From NCBI RefSeq assembly GCF_002291425.1, contig NZ_CP014136.1, positions 4,030,001 to 4,094,000 of the forward strand: a stretch of 64,000 nt of DNA, given 5' to 3'. This document shows positions 1-7,407 of this stretch, in pieces. The stretch comes from Gibbsiella quercinecans. Lineage in GTDB: Bacteria > Pseudomonadota > Gammaproteobacteria > Enterobacterales > Enterobacteriaceae. A program made the position numbers and the translations under genes. The notes beneath the pieces are model-generated. The model had not been told where the DNA came from, did not search any database, and saw only the letters and a list, made by a program, of their open reading frames with translations. The first letter of the stretch is position 1, and each line of letters starts with the position of its first letter.

Positions 1-215
1 ACGTCATCGCCGGCATCCCGGGCGCCACCTTCAGCATGGCGCAATTGGAACAGGCGGGCGTGAAGCGTATCAGCGCCGGTTCATCGTTATCTCGGCTGGC
101 GCTGGGCGCGTTTATCCGCGCTGCCGAAGCGATGGGCGAGGCGGGCGACTTTTCCGCCCTGGAAGGCGCGATGGGCTTTAGCGACATTGAACGCTATTTC
201 CCACCGCAGCGGTGA
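1..215 (+). CDS. isocitrate lyase/PEP mutase family protein, C-terminal fragment
   Basis: The window opens inside an open frame (first full codon at base 3) that ends with TGA at 213-215. The last ~70 residues read VIAGIPGATFSMAQLEQAGV, then RISAGSSLSRLALGAFIRAA, matching the C-terminal end of the isocitrate lyase/phosphoenolpyruvate mutase superfamily, in which a conserved R-(I/V)-S-x-G-x-S segment closes the TIM barrel. Such proteins cleave or form C-C or C-P bonds next to a carboxylate; most bacterial paralogues are uncharacterised lyases. The catalytic residues lie upstream of the window, so substrate cannot be judged. Codon usage is GC-rich like the core genes. A MITE-type terminal repeat begins 24 bp after the stop. 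Confidence 0.75.
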   Translation, partial: VIAGIPGATFSMAQLEQAGVKRISAGSSLSRLALGAFIRAAEAMGEAGDFSALEGAMGFSDIERYFPPQR

Positions 216-238
216 CGGTAACGCCGGTCTATCGGGTT

Positions 239-263
239 ATACTCGTCATACTTCAAGTTGCAG
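239..263. repeat. solo MITE terminal repeat
   Basis: ATACTCGTCATACTTCAAG followed by TTGCAG is a close variant of the left end of the elements at 2002-2226 and 52124-52323. No matching right end follows, so this is a single arm or decayed copy. It lies 24 bp after a stop codon, the same sort of position as the other copies. Confidence 0.6.
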
Positions 264-271
264 GTGTGTTC

Positions 272-541
272 AATTTATAGCCACCGGGCAACCTAACCAC
301 TGGTTTTGACATGGGTTAATCTCAAAGACGAGTGATTTGGTTAGTGGAGCACGGGTGTGGAAGCCATTGAAGGCGCCGAACGGCGGAACGTAGCATAGGC
401 GAAACCGCCAGGACGGCGGTTTCAGGCGAGACAGGCAGGGACGCCTGTCGTAGCCGGCCGTGATGCGAAGTGACATAGTGAGGGTAGCCGCGTAGCGGCC
501 GCCTGATATGGCGCAGGCGCGGGTCGTTAGGGGACGCGCCC
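272..541. repeat. left part of repeat mosaic flanking the IS
   Basis: Bases 272-377 (starting with the ccaccgggcaacctaac motif) align by eye with 62673-62771 near baeR. Shared blocks include ctggttttgac, agtggagcac-ggtgt and agccattga-ggcgcc. Bases 395-541 are GC-rich with short palindromes (for example gaaaccgcc-aggac-ggcggtttc and gacaggc-agggac-gcctgtc) and end in gttagggg, which reappears inverted as cccctaac just right of the IS. I see no gene here; the region looks like an intergenic repeat mosaic. Confidence 0.6.
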
Positions 542-1842
542 TGTATGAACCGGGCACATAGGTTACAGATCTGACCAGCCTCATAGGTAACGCATTTATT
601 CTTTAATCAGCCCGGATTATACGATGGTTCTGTCTATCGTACCGGGCCAATACCAACTCCCCGAACCCTATTTCGTCCGTGTCATCGTCAACTTCTTTCA
701 TCCACACCCATTCATACCTGAGGGCCTCCGATAGGAAGATTCGTCGGCCGTTGAACCATAAATCACCTTTCACTTCCACACGCAGTAACTTCGCCCCCTT
801 TGGTACCGGCATCTCCTTTTGTGCCCCAGTATAAATCCGGGGGGAAGGACACCAGACTGATTGGGGCGTTTTTCCTCCCAGAGCCTTATGTGGCCGAACT
901 TCATTAAATTCTTTTCTCCATGTGTTTAGCCATGTCTGTTGTTCCTCCAGAGAGGCAAATTTATGACACTGTTTCATTCCCTCTTTCATTGTTCTGTGCA
1001 TTCTTTCATGACGTCCATTCTCTGTCGGTTTCCCTGGGCGAATTCGCTCGGGAGTAACACCACATTTGATTAGCCAGATAGACATCTGGCTTAATCCCCA
1101 CAGCCCGGCACCGGCAAAAGGTGGACCGTTATCGGTGCGTAGAACCTGGGGCAAACCACATTCGTGGAAGACTCGCTCGAGGCAGGGAATGACAAATTTC
1201 CCATCGGGTAAATACGTGGCATCACAGGCAAGTACCATTCTGCTGTAGTTATCCGTCAGTGTGAAAGGATGACACCAACGTCCGGTTGTATGGGTGAACT
1301 TGCCTTTGAAATCCGCGCTCCAGACATCATTTGGCTGGTTTATCTTATGGAGCACATAAGACCGTTTGGGTTTGTATTTCAATCGATTACGTTTTTTTGT
1401 CAGGCCATGGATCTTAAATATGCCCCCAATAGTACTGGCAGCGGGCACATCCGAAACATCCATATTCAAAAGTAATTGTCTTATCTTTTCCGGGCCCCAT
1501 GTAGGGTGCTGCTGTTTCTTCTCAAGAAGCAATTCCACCGTTGGCAGCGGTATGGAAAGTTGATGATGGCGAGCTCGGGAATGGTCAGAAAGAGAGGAAA
1601 TATCATCAGGAGAAAATCGGGACAGCCACTTATAGCCAGTTTTGCGACTAATGTTGAAACGGCGGCATAGCTCAGCGACAGAAGTATCGCCCTTCAGACA
1701 AGCGGTGACAAATTGCAAACGTTGCATGGTAACACTCTCAGGCCAAGGCACAGTAAACCTCCCTATCTCGTTAACTGTGCCAGTTATAACCTGTTACCCA
1801 TGTGCCCGGTGTAAAGTGTTACCCATGTGCCCGGTTCATACA
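542..1842 (-). mobile_element. IS481-family insertion sequence, apparently intact
   Basis: The element is bounded by 26-bp inverted repeats at 542-567 and 1817-1842 (TGTATGAACCGGGCACAT then two mismatches, 24/26 identical). A 4-bp direct repeat GCCC lies at 538-541 and 1843-1846, the expected target duplication. One full-length DDE transposase gene fills the middle. Each end carries a second, inner copy of part of the repeat (tgttacccatgtgcccgg at 1794-1811; cataggtaacg near 581-592), which may be extra transposase binding sites. It sits inside a repeat mosaic related to 62331-62771. Confidence 0.85.
603..1751 (-). CDS. IS481-family transposase (DDE recombinase)
   Basis: This 382-residue protein has an N-terminal helix-turn-helix (about residues 10-60, with VAELCRRFNISRKTGYKWL) and a second HTH (HTH_29/32 type) to about residue 110. 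The retroviral-integrase-type catalytic core follows. The three acidic catalytic residues are visible as SADFKG, LRTDNGPPF and GRHERMHRT, in the IS481 arrangement. No frameshift or internal stop is seen, so the protein may be active. It is the only gene of the element at 542-1842 and is transcribed leftwards. Length and organisation fit the longer IS481 members (about 340-400 residues). Confidence 0.92.
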   Translation of the reverse strand: MPWPESVTMQRLQFVTACLKGDTSVAELCRRFNISRKTGYKWLSRFSPDDISSLSDHSRARHHQLSIPLPTVELLLEKKQQHPTWGPEKIRQLLLNMDVSDVPAASTIGGIFKIHGLTKKRNRLKYKPKRSYVLHKINQPNDVWSADFKGKFTHTTGRWCHPFTLTDNYSRMVLACDATYLPDGKFVIPCLERVFHECGLPQVLRTDNGPPFAGAGLWGLSQMSIWLIKCGVTPERIRPGKPTENGRHERMHRTMKEGMKQCHKFASLEEQQTWLNTWRKEFNEVRPHKALGGKTPQSVWCPSPRIYTGAQKEMPVPKGAKLLRVEVKGDLWFNGRRIFLSEALRYEWVWMKEVDDDTDEIGFGELVLARYDRQNHRIIRAD

Positions 1843-2001
1843 GCCCACGGCCCCTAACTCGGGCGCGAGCTACGGTGTTGCAAAAAGCCACGATATGATG
1901 GCGACCGAAACCCTCTCGGTCAGGGCAAAGAACGTTGCCGAAACCTGGCAACGGTGCCTTGCTCCGCAGCCCAAGATGCGCGCTAAACGTCAACACCCCC
2001 T
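1843..2001. repeat. right part of repeat mosaic flanking the IS
   Basis: Bases 1858-1914 (ctcgggcgcgagctacgg, then gcaaaaagccacgatat and gcgaccgaaaccctc) match 62339-62395 closely. Bases 1948-1985 (ggcaacggtgccttgctc, then gcagcccaagatgcgcgc) match 62620-62656. Together with 272-377, this indicates that the IS landed in, or rearranged, a repeat unit also present between yegP and baeR. Confidence 0.6.
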
Positions 2002-2226
2002 ATACCCTTCATACTTCGAGCCGCAGGTGCGTTGGCTTTATTACTCGGCTCGTCCCTGGGCCTCGCCCCTATGGGGCCGCTGCCAGCAGCGTTCAAATCT
2101 GCTCCTGGCAGATTTGAACGCTGTGTTGCCGCATGATTCGGCCATACGGCCTCACCCCTTCGGGGCCAGCGCTGTTCAAAAACGCTTTTGCGTTTTTGTC
2201 CTACAACTCGAATTATTTAGAGTATA
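2002..2226. mobile_element. MITE-like element, copy 1 (about 225 bp)
   Basis: The left end begins ATACCCTTCATACTTCGAG. The right end is CTACAACTCGAATTATTTAG followed by AGTAT, giving imperfect inverted termini. The interior (ttggctttattactcgg, cctgggcctcgcccc, ccgctgccagcagcgttc) is nearly identical to the copy at 52124-52323. There is no open frame of its own. The right terminus runs into the 3' end of the quinone reductase gene and supplies its stop codon. Confidence 0.75.
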
Positions 2227-2995
2227 GATGGATCGGCAAGCCGGTTTGCCCTGGCGCAATCTCCTCCTTGAGCGTCAGTTCCGGAATGGTATATGCACCG
2301 CCGTTTTGCGGCCGGAATGGCAGCGGCGGGGTGCTCCACAGGTTATCGAGCCGTTGCCCAAGTTGTGCGCTCACCTGTTCAAAGCGTGCCGCGTCCATGC
2401 GGCCGGTGCGGTAGACCACAAACGGCGGCAGCACGTCAAAGCCGGGGTAAAACAGTGTGCCATGCTGGATCGGGAACAGCAGATCGTCGATCGGCCCGTT
2501 CACCCCGCGTGGGCCGTAGTGGCTTTCCCAACCGCCAGCGGTGACCAGCAACATCGCCCGTTTCCCCTGCATCGAACCTTCGCCGTAACGATCGCCCCAG
2601 TGGCTGTCGGAGTGTTCGCCCACTCCATAGGCAAACCCATAGGCGTAAACGCGTTCCACCCAGCCTTTGAGGATCGCCGGCATTGAAAACCACCACAGTG
2701 GGAACTGCAGGATCACCGCATCCGCCTGGCGCAGTTTTTCCTGCTCGGCGCTGATATCCGGGCTTTGCGTTCCCCGTTCATAGGCCCGTTTGGAATCAAG
2801 ATCCGGTTTAACAGGTTCGCCGGCCGGTTTAGCGGTGTTGTCGCTGGCGTCGAGTACCGCTTTCCAGCCCATGGCGTACAGATCCGATACCTGCACCTGG
2901 TGCCCGGCTGCGGCAAGATGGCGCACGGCAAAGTCTTTAAGCGAACCGTTCAGCGATGTGGGTTCGGGGTGGGCATAAACAATTAATACATTCAT
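2213..2995 (-). CDS. NAD(P)H-dependent oxidoreductase, flavodoxin-like fold (quinone reductase type)
   Basis: This 260-residue cytoplasmic flavoprotein belongs to the Flavodoxin_2 / NQO1-MdaB family. Members use NAD(P)H and FMN or FAD for two-electron reduction of quinones. Visible marks are the N-terminal strand and phosphate loop VLIVYAHPEPTSLNGSL (residues 3-19), FPLWWFSMPAILKGWVERV (about 138-156), and TAGGWESHYGPRG. Its start faces a LysR gene across 85 bp, and that regulator probably controls it. The last codons (Tyr-Ser-Lys-stop) are read from the terminal repeat of the adjacent MITE, so the native C-terminus may have been replaced. Substrate is not deducible from sequence. Confidence 0.85.
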   Translation of the reverse strand: MNVLIVYAHPEPTSLNGSLKDFAVRHLAAAGHQVQVSDLYAMGWKAVLDASDNTAKPAGEPVKPDLDSKRAYERGTQSPDISAEQEKLRQADAVILQFPLWWFSMPAILKGWVERVYAYGFAYGVGEHSDSHWGDRYGEGSMQGKRAMLLVTAGGWESHYGPRGVNGPIDDLLFPIQHGTLFYPGFDVLPPFVVYRTGRMDAARFEQVSAQLGQRLDNLWSTPPLPFRPQNGGAYTIPELTLKEEIAPGQTGLPIHLYSK

Positions 2996-3080
2996 CTGTG
3001 GCCTCCGTTAAGTGTCTGGAGGCAGAGTAGGGGCTGCTACGGTATAGTTGAAATGAATTAGATAAATAACAGGTATTGTT

Positions 3081-3974
3081 ATGAGTAATTTTGCAGCCCT
3101 GGATCTTAATCTACTGCTGACGCTGGATGCATTGCTGGCCGAGCACAATGTCACCCGCGCGGCACGGCGCTTAAACCTCTCCCAGCCTTCGGTTAGCGTG
3201 CAACTGGCGAAGCTGCGCGAATTCTTTGACGATCCGCTGTTGTTGCCGGGGCCGCGTGGCATGCGGCCCACTGCCCGGGCAGAGGAACTGCGCGCGCCAT
3301 TGCGCCAGGCGCTGGCCTCGCTGGAAGAGGCCATTTTGCCATCCCGGCCATTTGAGCCGGCCGTGGCCCAGCAAACCTGGCGCGTTGCTGCGTCGGACTA
3401 CACGGAATTGACCATTATCCTGCCTGCGCTGGCCGGTCTGCGTGCCGCCGCGCCCCATAGCCGGCTGGCTATTTTTGGCAAAGAGCCAGCGCGTCTCGCC
3501 GAACTGGCCGAGCAGGGCGACATTGATTTGGCTTTTCATACCCTTGAAGGGGCGCCCGAGGGGCTGCGCCACCGCCTGCTGTTTACCGAGCGCTATGTGC
3601 TGGCTGGCCGTTGCGGCCATCCGCAGTTGCAAACGCGGCCAACGGTCAGGCAATTCAGCGCGCTTTCGCATGTGATCGTCTCGCCCGACGGCGGCGGTTT
3701 TCAGGGGATAACCGATAGCGTCCTGGCCGCAGTGGGGCTGGAGCGCCACGTGGTGCTCTCGGTGCCGCACTTCCTGTTTGTGATCGCCGTGCTGGCCAAG
3801 ACCGATCTGGTGGCGATGTTGCCTGAGCGCCTGGTGCGCGATCAGCTCGGGCTACTGCAGGTGGCGCCGCCGGTTGCGGTGCCCGGTTTTGAAATGGCGA
3901 TGCTGTGGCATGAACGCGTCCACCGCGATCCTGCCCACCGCTGGCTGCGGGAGTTTATTGCGGATTCTCTGTAA
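3081..3974 (+). CDS. LysR-family transcriptional regulator
   Basis: A standard LysR-type regulator of 297 residues. The winged HTH is at about residues 6-65 (LDLNLLLTLDALLAEHNVTR, AARRLNLSQPSVSVQLAKL), and a periplasmic-binding-like effector domain spans about 90-295. The DLNLL start places it in the NodD/SyrM-like branch, whose members often sense aromatic or quinone-like ligands. It is transcribed divergently from the quinone reductase at 2213-2995, the usual arrangement for a LysR protein and its target. Its 3' end overlaps the convergent alpha/beta hydrolase gene by 20 bp, so the two transcripts are complementary at their ends. The ligand is unknown. Confidence 0.88.
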   Translation: MSNFAALDLNLLLTLDALLAEHNVTRAARRLNLSQPSVSVQLAKLREFFDDPLLLPGPRGMRPTARAEELRAPLRQALASLEEAILPSRPFEPAVAQQTWRVAASDYTELTIILPALAGLRAAAPHSRLAIFGKEPARLAELAEQGDIDLAFHTLEGAPEGLRHRLLFTERYVLAGRCGHPQLQTRPTVRQFSALSHVIVSPDGGGFQGITDSVLAAVGLERHVVLSVPHFLFVIAVLAKTDLVAMLPERLVRDQLGLLQVAPPVAVPGFEMAMLWHERVHRDPAHRWLREFIADSL

Positions 3975-5106
3975 ACGGCTGCGCCGGATTTACTGCCTCA
4001 GGCGCCAGGAACCGGCTGACGGCAGCCAGGAACTGGCCTCTTCCCGCGTCGTCCCGATCGAGATGCACAAAGTGTGTAGCTTCAGGAAGCGGCAGCATGC
4101 GTGCGTTCGGCGCTTCCTGCACCAGCGTGCTGGCGTCTTCCGGGCGGCTCCAGAAATCCCTGCCAGAGCGGATCACCAGCACCGGCATCGTCAGCCGTGC
4201 GGCTTGCCACTGCTTTTTACCCAGCGCCAGTTCAAAGCTGTCGGCCATCGCACCGCTGGGGGCGCGAAAGCCGGGCGGATCCCGTTGATAAGCGGTGTCG
4301 TCCGATGCCAGCGCCGCATCGGCATAGGCCTGGGCGACGTGCGCATCACGCCAGCGCGTCTTGTCGGCCACGGGAATACTGTTGTCCCAGGCCGGGAACA
4401 GGCTGGCACGGCTATTGATGCGGTAGCCGCCGAACAGGGCGGCGTTAAACGTACCCGGTTTTTCCGGCGTATCCAGCGGCGAACCCAGGCCAAGCTGAGG
4501 GTGGTGGCGGCTGCCGCCGTAAAGGGTGTTGTAGAGCACCAGCCGATCGACATGCTGTGGCGCGTGCGCGGCATAAGCGCCGGCCCAGTGCCCGCCGGTT
4601 GCCCAACCGACGATGCTGACCTTATCGCGCTGCGTCCACTGCGAGATGGCGCGGATCGCCGCACCGATATCGGCCACCGCGTCGGCGGTGCGCATCAGCG
4701 GCGCGCTTTGCTCTGGGGGTTGGCTCATCGCAGCCGTCCGGCTGGAATAGCCGTAGCCCCGTAGATCCATGACATACACACGGTAGCCGGCCGCCGCCAG
4801 ATCGCCGGCCAGCGAGCCGCCCGGCACCGGCAGATCGAAAGAGGCGAGGCCCGGCACGCGTGCGCCGTGCACCAGCAATACCGGCGCAGCGCCGTTGTCA
4901 GGCAACGCCGCCAACCGCACCTCACGAATAAACAGCGAAGTGCCCGGCGTGAGAGAAACCGAGCGATCTTTGCGCACCAGCGTGGCTTCCGCCTCGGGTT
5001 GAGGCGGCTCCGCGCCGCCGGCCAAAGGGGCCACGGCCAGCAGCAGACCCGCCAGCGTTTTCCTGCCGCGGGCAACGTAACGATGTGCAAGGGTTGCATT
5101 GCTCAT
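3955..5106 (-). CDS. alpha/beta-hydrolase fold protein with an altered nucleophile elbow
   Basis: This 383-residue protein has a likely signal peptide (hydrophobic stretch LAGLLLAVAPLAGGA near residues 18-31), so it is probably periplasmic. The fold is recognisable: PVLLVHGARVPG (oxyanion region), YVMDLRGYGYSS, SIVGWATGGHWAG (elbow), VIRSGRDFW (acid) and ATHFVHLDR (histidine). In the elbow the usual G-x-S-x-G reads G-W-A-T-G, so the serine nucleophile is replaced by alanine while Asp and His remain. It may be non-hydrolytic, or use another residue. It is divergent from the LysR gene at 5208 and convergent, with a 20-bp overlap, to the LysR gene ending at 3974. Substrate unknown. Confidence 0.75.
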   Translation of the reverse strand: MSNATLAHRYVARGRKTLAGLLLAVAPLAGGAEPPQPEAEATLVRKDRSVSLTPGTSLFIREVRLAALPDNGAAPVLLVHGARVPGLASFDLPVPGGSLAGDLAAAGYRVYVMDLRGYGYSSRTAAMSQPPEQSAPLMRTADAVADIGAAIRAISQWTQRDKVSIVGWATGGHWAGAYAAHAPQHVDRLVLYNTLYGGSRHHPQLGLGSPLDTPEKPGTFNAALFGGYRINSRASLFPAWDNSIPVADKTRWRDAHVAQAYADAALASDDTAYQRDPPGFRAPSGAMADSFELALGKKQWQAARLTMPVLVIRSGRDFWSRPEDASTLVQEAPNARMLPLPEATHFVHLDRDDAGRGQFLAAVSRFLAPEAVNPAQPFTENPQ

Positions 5107-5207
5107 AGCGCCATTTCCTGAGTGAAATAAGGCTTATCATCGATACGTGTTGGTGATATGTCTAATACTATCCATGGTGTTATTTAATACATTTAAGGTA
5201 TCACGCT

Positions 5208-6092
5208 ATGTTGAGCCTGCGTCAGCTGCGGCAATTTTTGGCGGTGGCGGAAACCATGAACTATCGCCGGGCCGCCGAGCGTTTGCATATGGCCCAGCCG
5301 CCCCTGACCGCCGCTATCCGCAATATGGAGCAGGCGCTGGGTGTGCGCCTGTTTGAGCGTACTAACCGCATTATCGGGTTAACCGCCGCCGGGGTGGTGC
5401 TGCAGGAGGAAGCGCGCCGCACGCTGGCGCAGATGGCGCGAGCGGAAGCCTTGACTCAGCGCGCGGGGCAAGGGCTAAGCGGTTCGCTGCGCATTGGTTT
5501 TGTCGCCAGCGCGGTGCGGCACCGGCTGCCGGCGATGATCGCCCGTTTTGGCAACGATCACCCGCAGGTCGCGCTGGAACTGCACGAAGCGCCCACCGCA
5601 CGCCAGGTGAAGGCACTGTTGGACGATCGGTTGGATGTTGGCATCGTCGCTTTGCCGGTGCCGGAATATGCCGCGGCGCATCTGGCGCTGCAACCGCTGC
5701 TCATCAGCCCGTGGGTGGCGGTGTTGCCGCACGGGCACCCGCTGGCGGCGGCGGATGAGTTGCCGCTTGGCGCGCTGGCGGATGAACCCTGGGTCATGTT
5801 CCCTCAGGGCGAAGGCCCCGGCCTCCATCACGCGATTCTCTCGGCCTGCCGGCAGGCAGGGTTTACCCCGCGCGTCGCCCAGCAGGCGGTGCAGATGGAA
5901 ACCCTCATCGGGCTGGCGGCAGCGGGGCTGGGCGTGGCGCTGGTGCCTGAATTCCTGCGGCGCAGCGGCTGGGATAACGTGGCTTTCTGCTCGCTGGCGC
6001 AGCAGGGCGCGCCGGTGCCTTATCAGGTGGCCCTGGCCTGGCGCAAACAGCAAACGCTGCCGCCGCCGGTAGCGGCGTTTATCAACGCGTAA
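5208..6092 (+). CDS. LysR-family transcriptional regulator
   Basis: A 294-residue LysR-type regulator. The N-terminal winged HTH contains LRQLRQFLAVAETMNYRRA and AERLHMAQPPLTAAIRNME (about residues 3-60), followed by a substrate-binding domain (GSLRIGFVASAVRHRLP onward). This resembles the CatR/CbnR/BenM-like branch that senses aromatic or organic acids. It starts 101 bp from the divergent hydrolase gene and likely controls it. Its stop codon at 6090-6092 lies at the edge of the terminator of the convergent tonB operon, so the two operons share their 3' boundary. Confidence 0.87.
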   Translation: MLSLRQLRQFLAVAETMNYRRAAERLHMAQPPLTAAIRNMEQALGVRLFERTNRIIGLTAAGVVLQEEARRTLAQMARAEALTQRAGQGLSGSLRIGFVASAVRHRLPAMIARFGNDHPQVALELHEAPTARQVKALLDDRLDVGIVALPVPEYAAAHLALQPLLISPWVAVLPHGHPLAAADELPLGALADEPWVMFPQGEGPGLHHAILSACRQAGFTPRVAQQAVQMETLIGLAAAGLGVALVPEFLRRSGWDNVAFCSLAQQGAPVPYQVALAWRKQQTLPPPVAAFINA

Positions 6093-6126
6093 AAAAGCGC
6101 TGCCGGCGAGCGGCCCCACGGCAGCG
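6091..6126 (-). terminator. rho-independent terminator of the phytase-tonB operon
   Basis: On the minus strand, CGCTGCCG and CGGCAGCG (6119-6126 and 6098-6105) form an 8-bp stem. It is followed by a run of six T, the complement of the A run at 6091-6096. It lies 14-49 bp after the tonB stop. Confidence 0.8.
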
Positions 6127-6139
6127 GGGCCACGTTGAG

Positions 6140-6949
6140 TTACTGAATCCGGTAGTGGAAGGTGTTTTTCACCTGCGGCACATCCACCGGCTGGCCGTTG
6201 ATCACCCGTGGCTGATAACGGAAGGTTTTGGCGGCGTTGATCGAGGTGCGCACAAACAGCGGGTTACAGTCGCTTTGCGCCTGCGGATCTTCCACTTCTC
6301 CGCGCCGGTTTACCCGGTAAACCACGGTACAGTTGCCTTCAATCTTGCGGCTGAGCGCTTTTTCCGGGTAGTCCGGCGTTTGCTTGCTGATGGGCTGATA
6401 CTGGCGCCCGTTGCTCTCCGCCTCTGCAGCCTGGCGGGCGTTCTGTGCGGCGCGTGCGGTAGCCTGGCTTTGCAGCGCCGCTTGGCGACGTTGCTCATCG
6501 TCCGCGCGCTGTTGCGCCAGCGCCTGCTGTTGCTGCTGTTTTTCCTGTTGCCGGCGCTGAGTTTGTTCCGCCTTGCGCTCGCGCGCCTGCTGCTGGCGCG
6601 CCAATTGCGCCTTATCCTGCTTGGGCGGCGTTGCCAATTGCGGCTTGCTCACGGCGGGCGGTTCGGCCGGCGGCGGCGGTGCCGGCGTGGGGGCTGGCGC
6701 AGGAGGCGCTTCTGGCGTTGGCTGCGGAGCCGGTTGCGCGACGGCGGCGGGTTCAGCCGCCGGCAGGGTGATCAGCGTGGTGTGCAGATGGCGCACCACC
6801 GGCGCCGGCGGCGTTTTCATTTGCCAGTGTTGCAGCAGAAATGCCGCCAGCAGAAGGTGGGCGGCCAGCGCAACGGCGCCGGCGATGATACGCGCCCGCC
6901 AGGCGGGCGCCGTGTTTACGGTGGCATCGGGGAAGTAACAGGCACTCAT
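6140..6949 (-). CDS. tonB: TonB energy transducer dedicated to the phytase/receptor operon
   Basis: A 269-residue TonB-family protein that spans the periplasm and transmits proton-motive force to an outer-membrane receptor. It shows a single N-terminal membrane anchor (about residues 22-41, IIAGAVALAAHLLLAAFLL). A proline/alanine-rich spacer follows (about 65-105), then a Gln/Arg/Lys-rich, probably helical segment (110-175). The TonB C-terminal domain ends the protein (about 185-269; PDYPEKALSRKIEG, NCTVVYRVNRRGEVED, AAKTFRYQPRV). Its ATG overlaps the exbD stop by four bases (ATGA), implying translational coupling. It is the last gene of the operon. The housekeeping tonB would normally stand alone elsewhere, so this is probably a second, specialised copy. 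Confidence 0.9.
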   Translation of the reverse strand: MSACYFPDATVNTAPAWRARIIAGAVALAAHLLLAAFLLQHWQMKTPPAPVVRHLHTTLITLPAAEPAAVAQPAPQPTPEAPPAPAPTPAPPPPAEPPAVSKPQLATPPKQDKAQLARQQQARERKAEQTQRRQQEKQQQQQALAQQRADDEQRRQAALQSQATARAAQNARQAAEAESNGRQYQPISKQTPDYPEKALSRKIEGNCTVVYRVNRRGEVEDPQAQSDCNPLFVRTSINAAKTFRYQPRVINGQPVDVPQVKNTFHYRIQ

Positions 6950-7395
6950 TGCGGTGCCTCGGTAATCAGCCCGATGTTTTCGATGCCGCTTTTTTGCAGC
7001 GCGGCCATGCAGGCGACGACGCTGCCGTAGTTGGCGGCCTGGTCGGCGCGGATATAAACCTGGGTGTCGCCTTTGGCGGCGATAATCGCCGCCACTTTGG
7101 CGCTCACCTCTTCGAGCGTGACGGCCTGCGCTGAGTCGGCGCGCTGTTCGGGCTGCACGTCGCTTGCCAGGTTCCAGTAATAGGTGGCGTCGGCTTTAAC
7201 CGACAGGGTCAGCACCTGGCGCTGGCTGTCGGCGGGCAGCGTTTCGCTGGCCACTTTCGGCAACTCCAGTTTTACGCCCTGCAGCAGCATCGGCGCGGTG
7301 ACCATAAAAATCACCAGCAGCACCAGCATAACGTCTATATAGGGAACGACGTTCATTTCAGCCTTGGGGCTATGGCGTAACGGTGGTCTGCGCAT
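6946..7395 (-). CDS. exbD: ExbD/TolR-family proton channel subunit
   Basis: A 149-residue ExbD-type inner-membrane protein. It has one transmembrane helix (IDVMLVLLVIFMVTAPML, about residues 21-38) carrying the conserved aspartate of the proton path (YIDVMLVLL), then a periplasmic domain. I place the start at the ATG at 7395 because AGGAG lies six bases upstream; a TTG two codons earlier would overlap that ribosome site. The preceding exbB ends 12 bp upstream, and tonB overlaps the 3' end. Together the three make a complete energising complex. Confidence 0.9.
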   Translation of the reverse strand: MRRPPLRHSPKAEMNVVPYIDVMLVLLVIFMVTAPMLLQGVKLELPKVASETLPADSQRQVLTLSVKADATYYWNLASDVQPEQRADSAQAVTLEEVSAKVAAIIAAKGDTQVYIRADQAANYGSVVACMAALQKSGIENIGLITEAPQ

Positions 7396-7407
7396 AAACA
7401 ACTCCTG

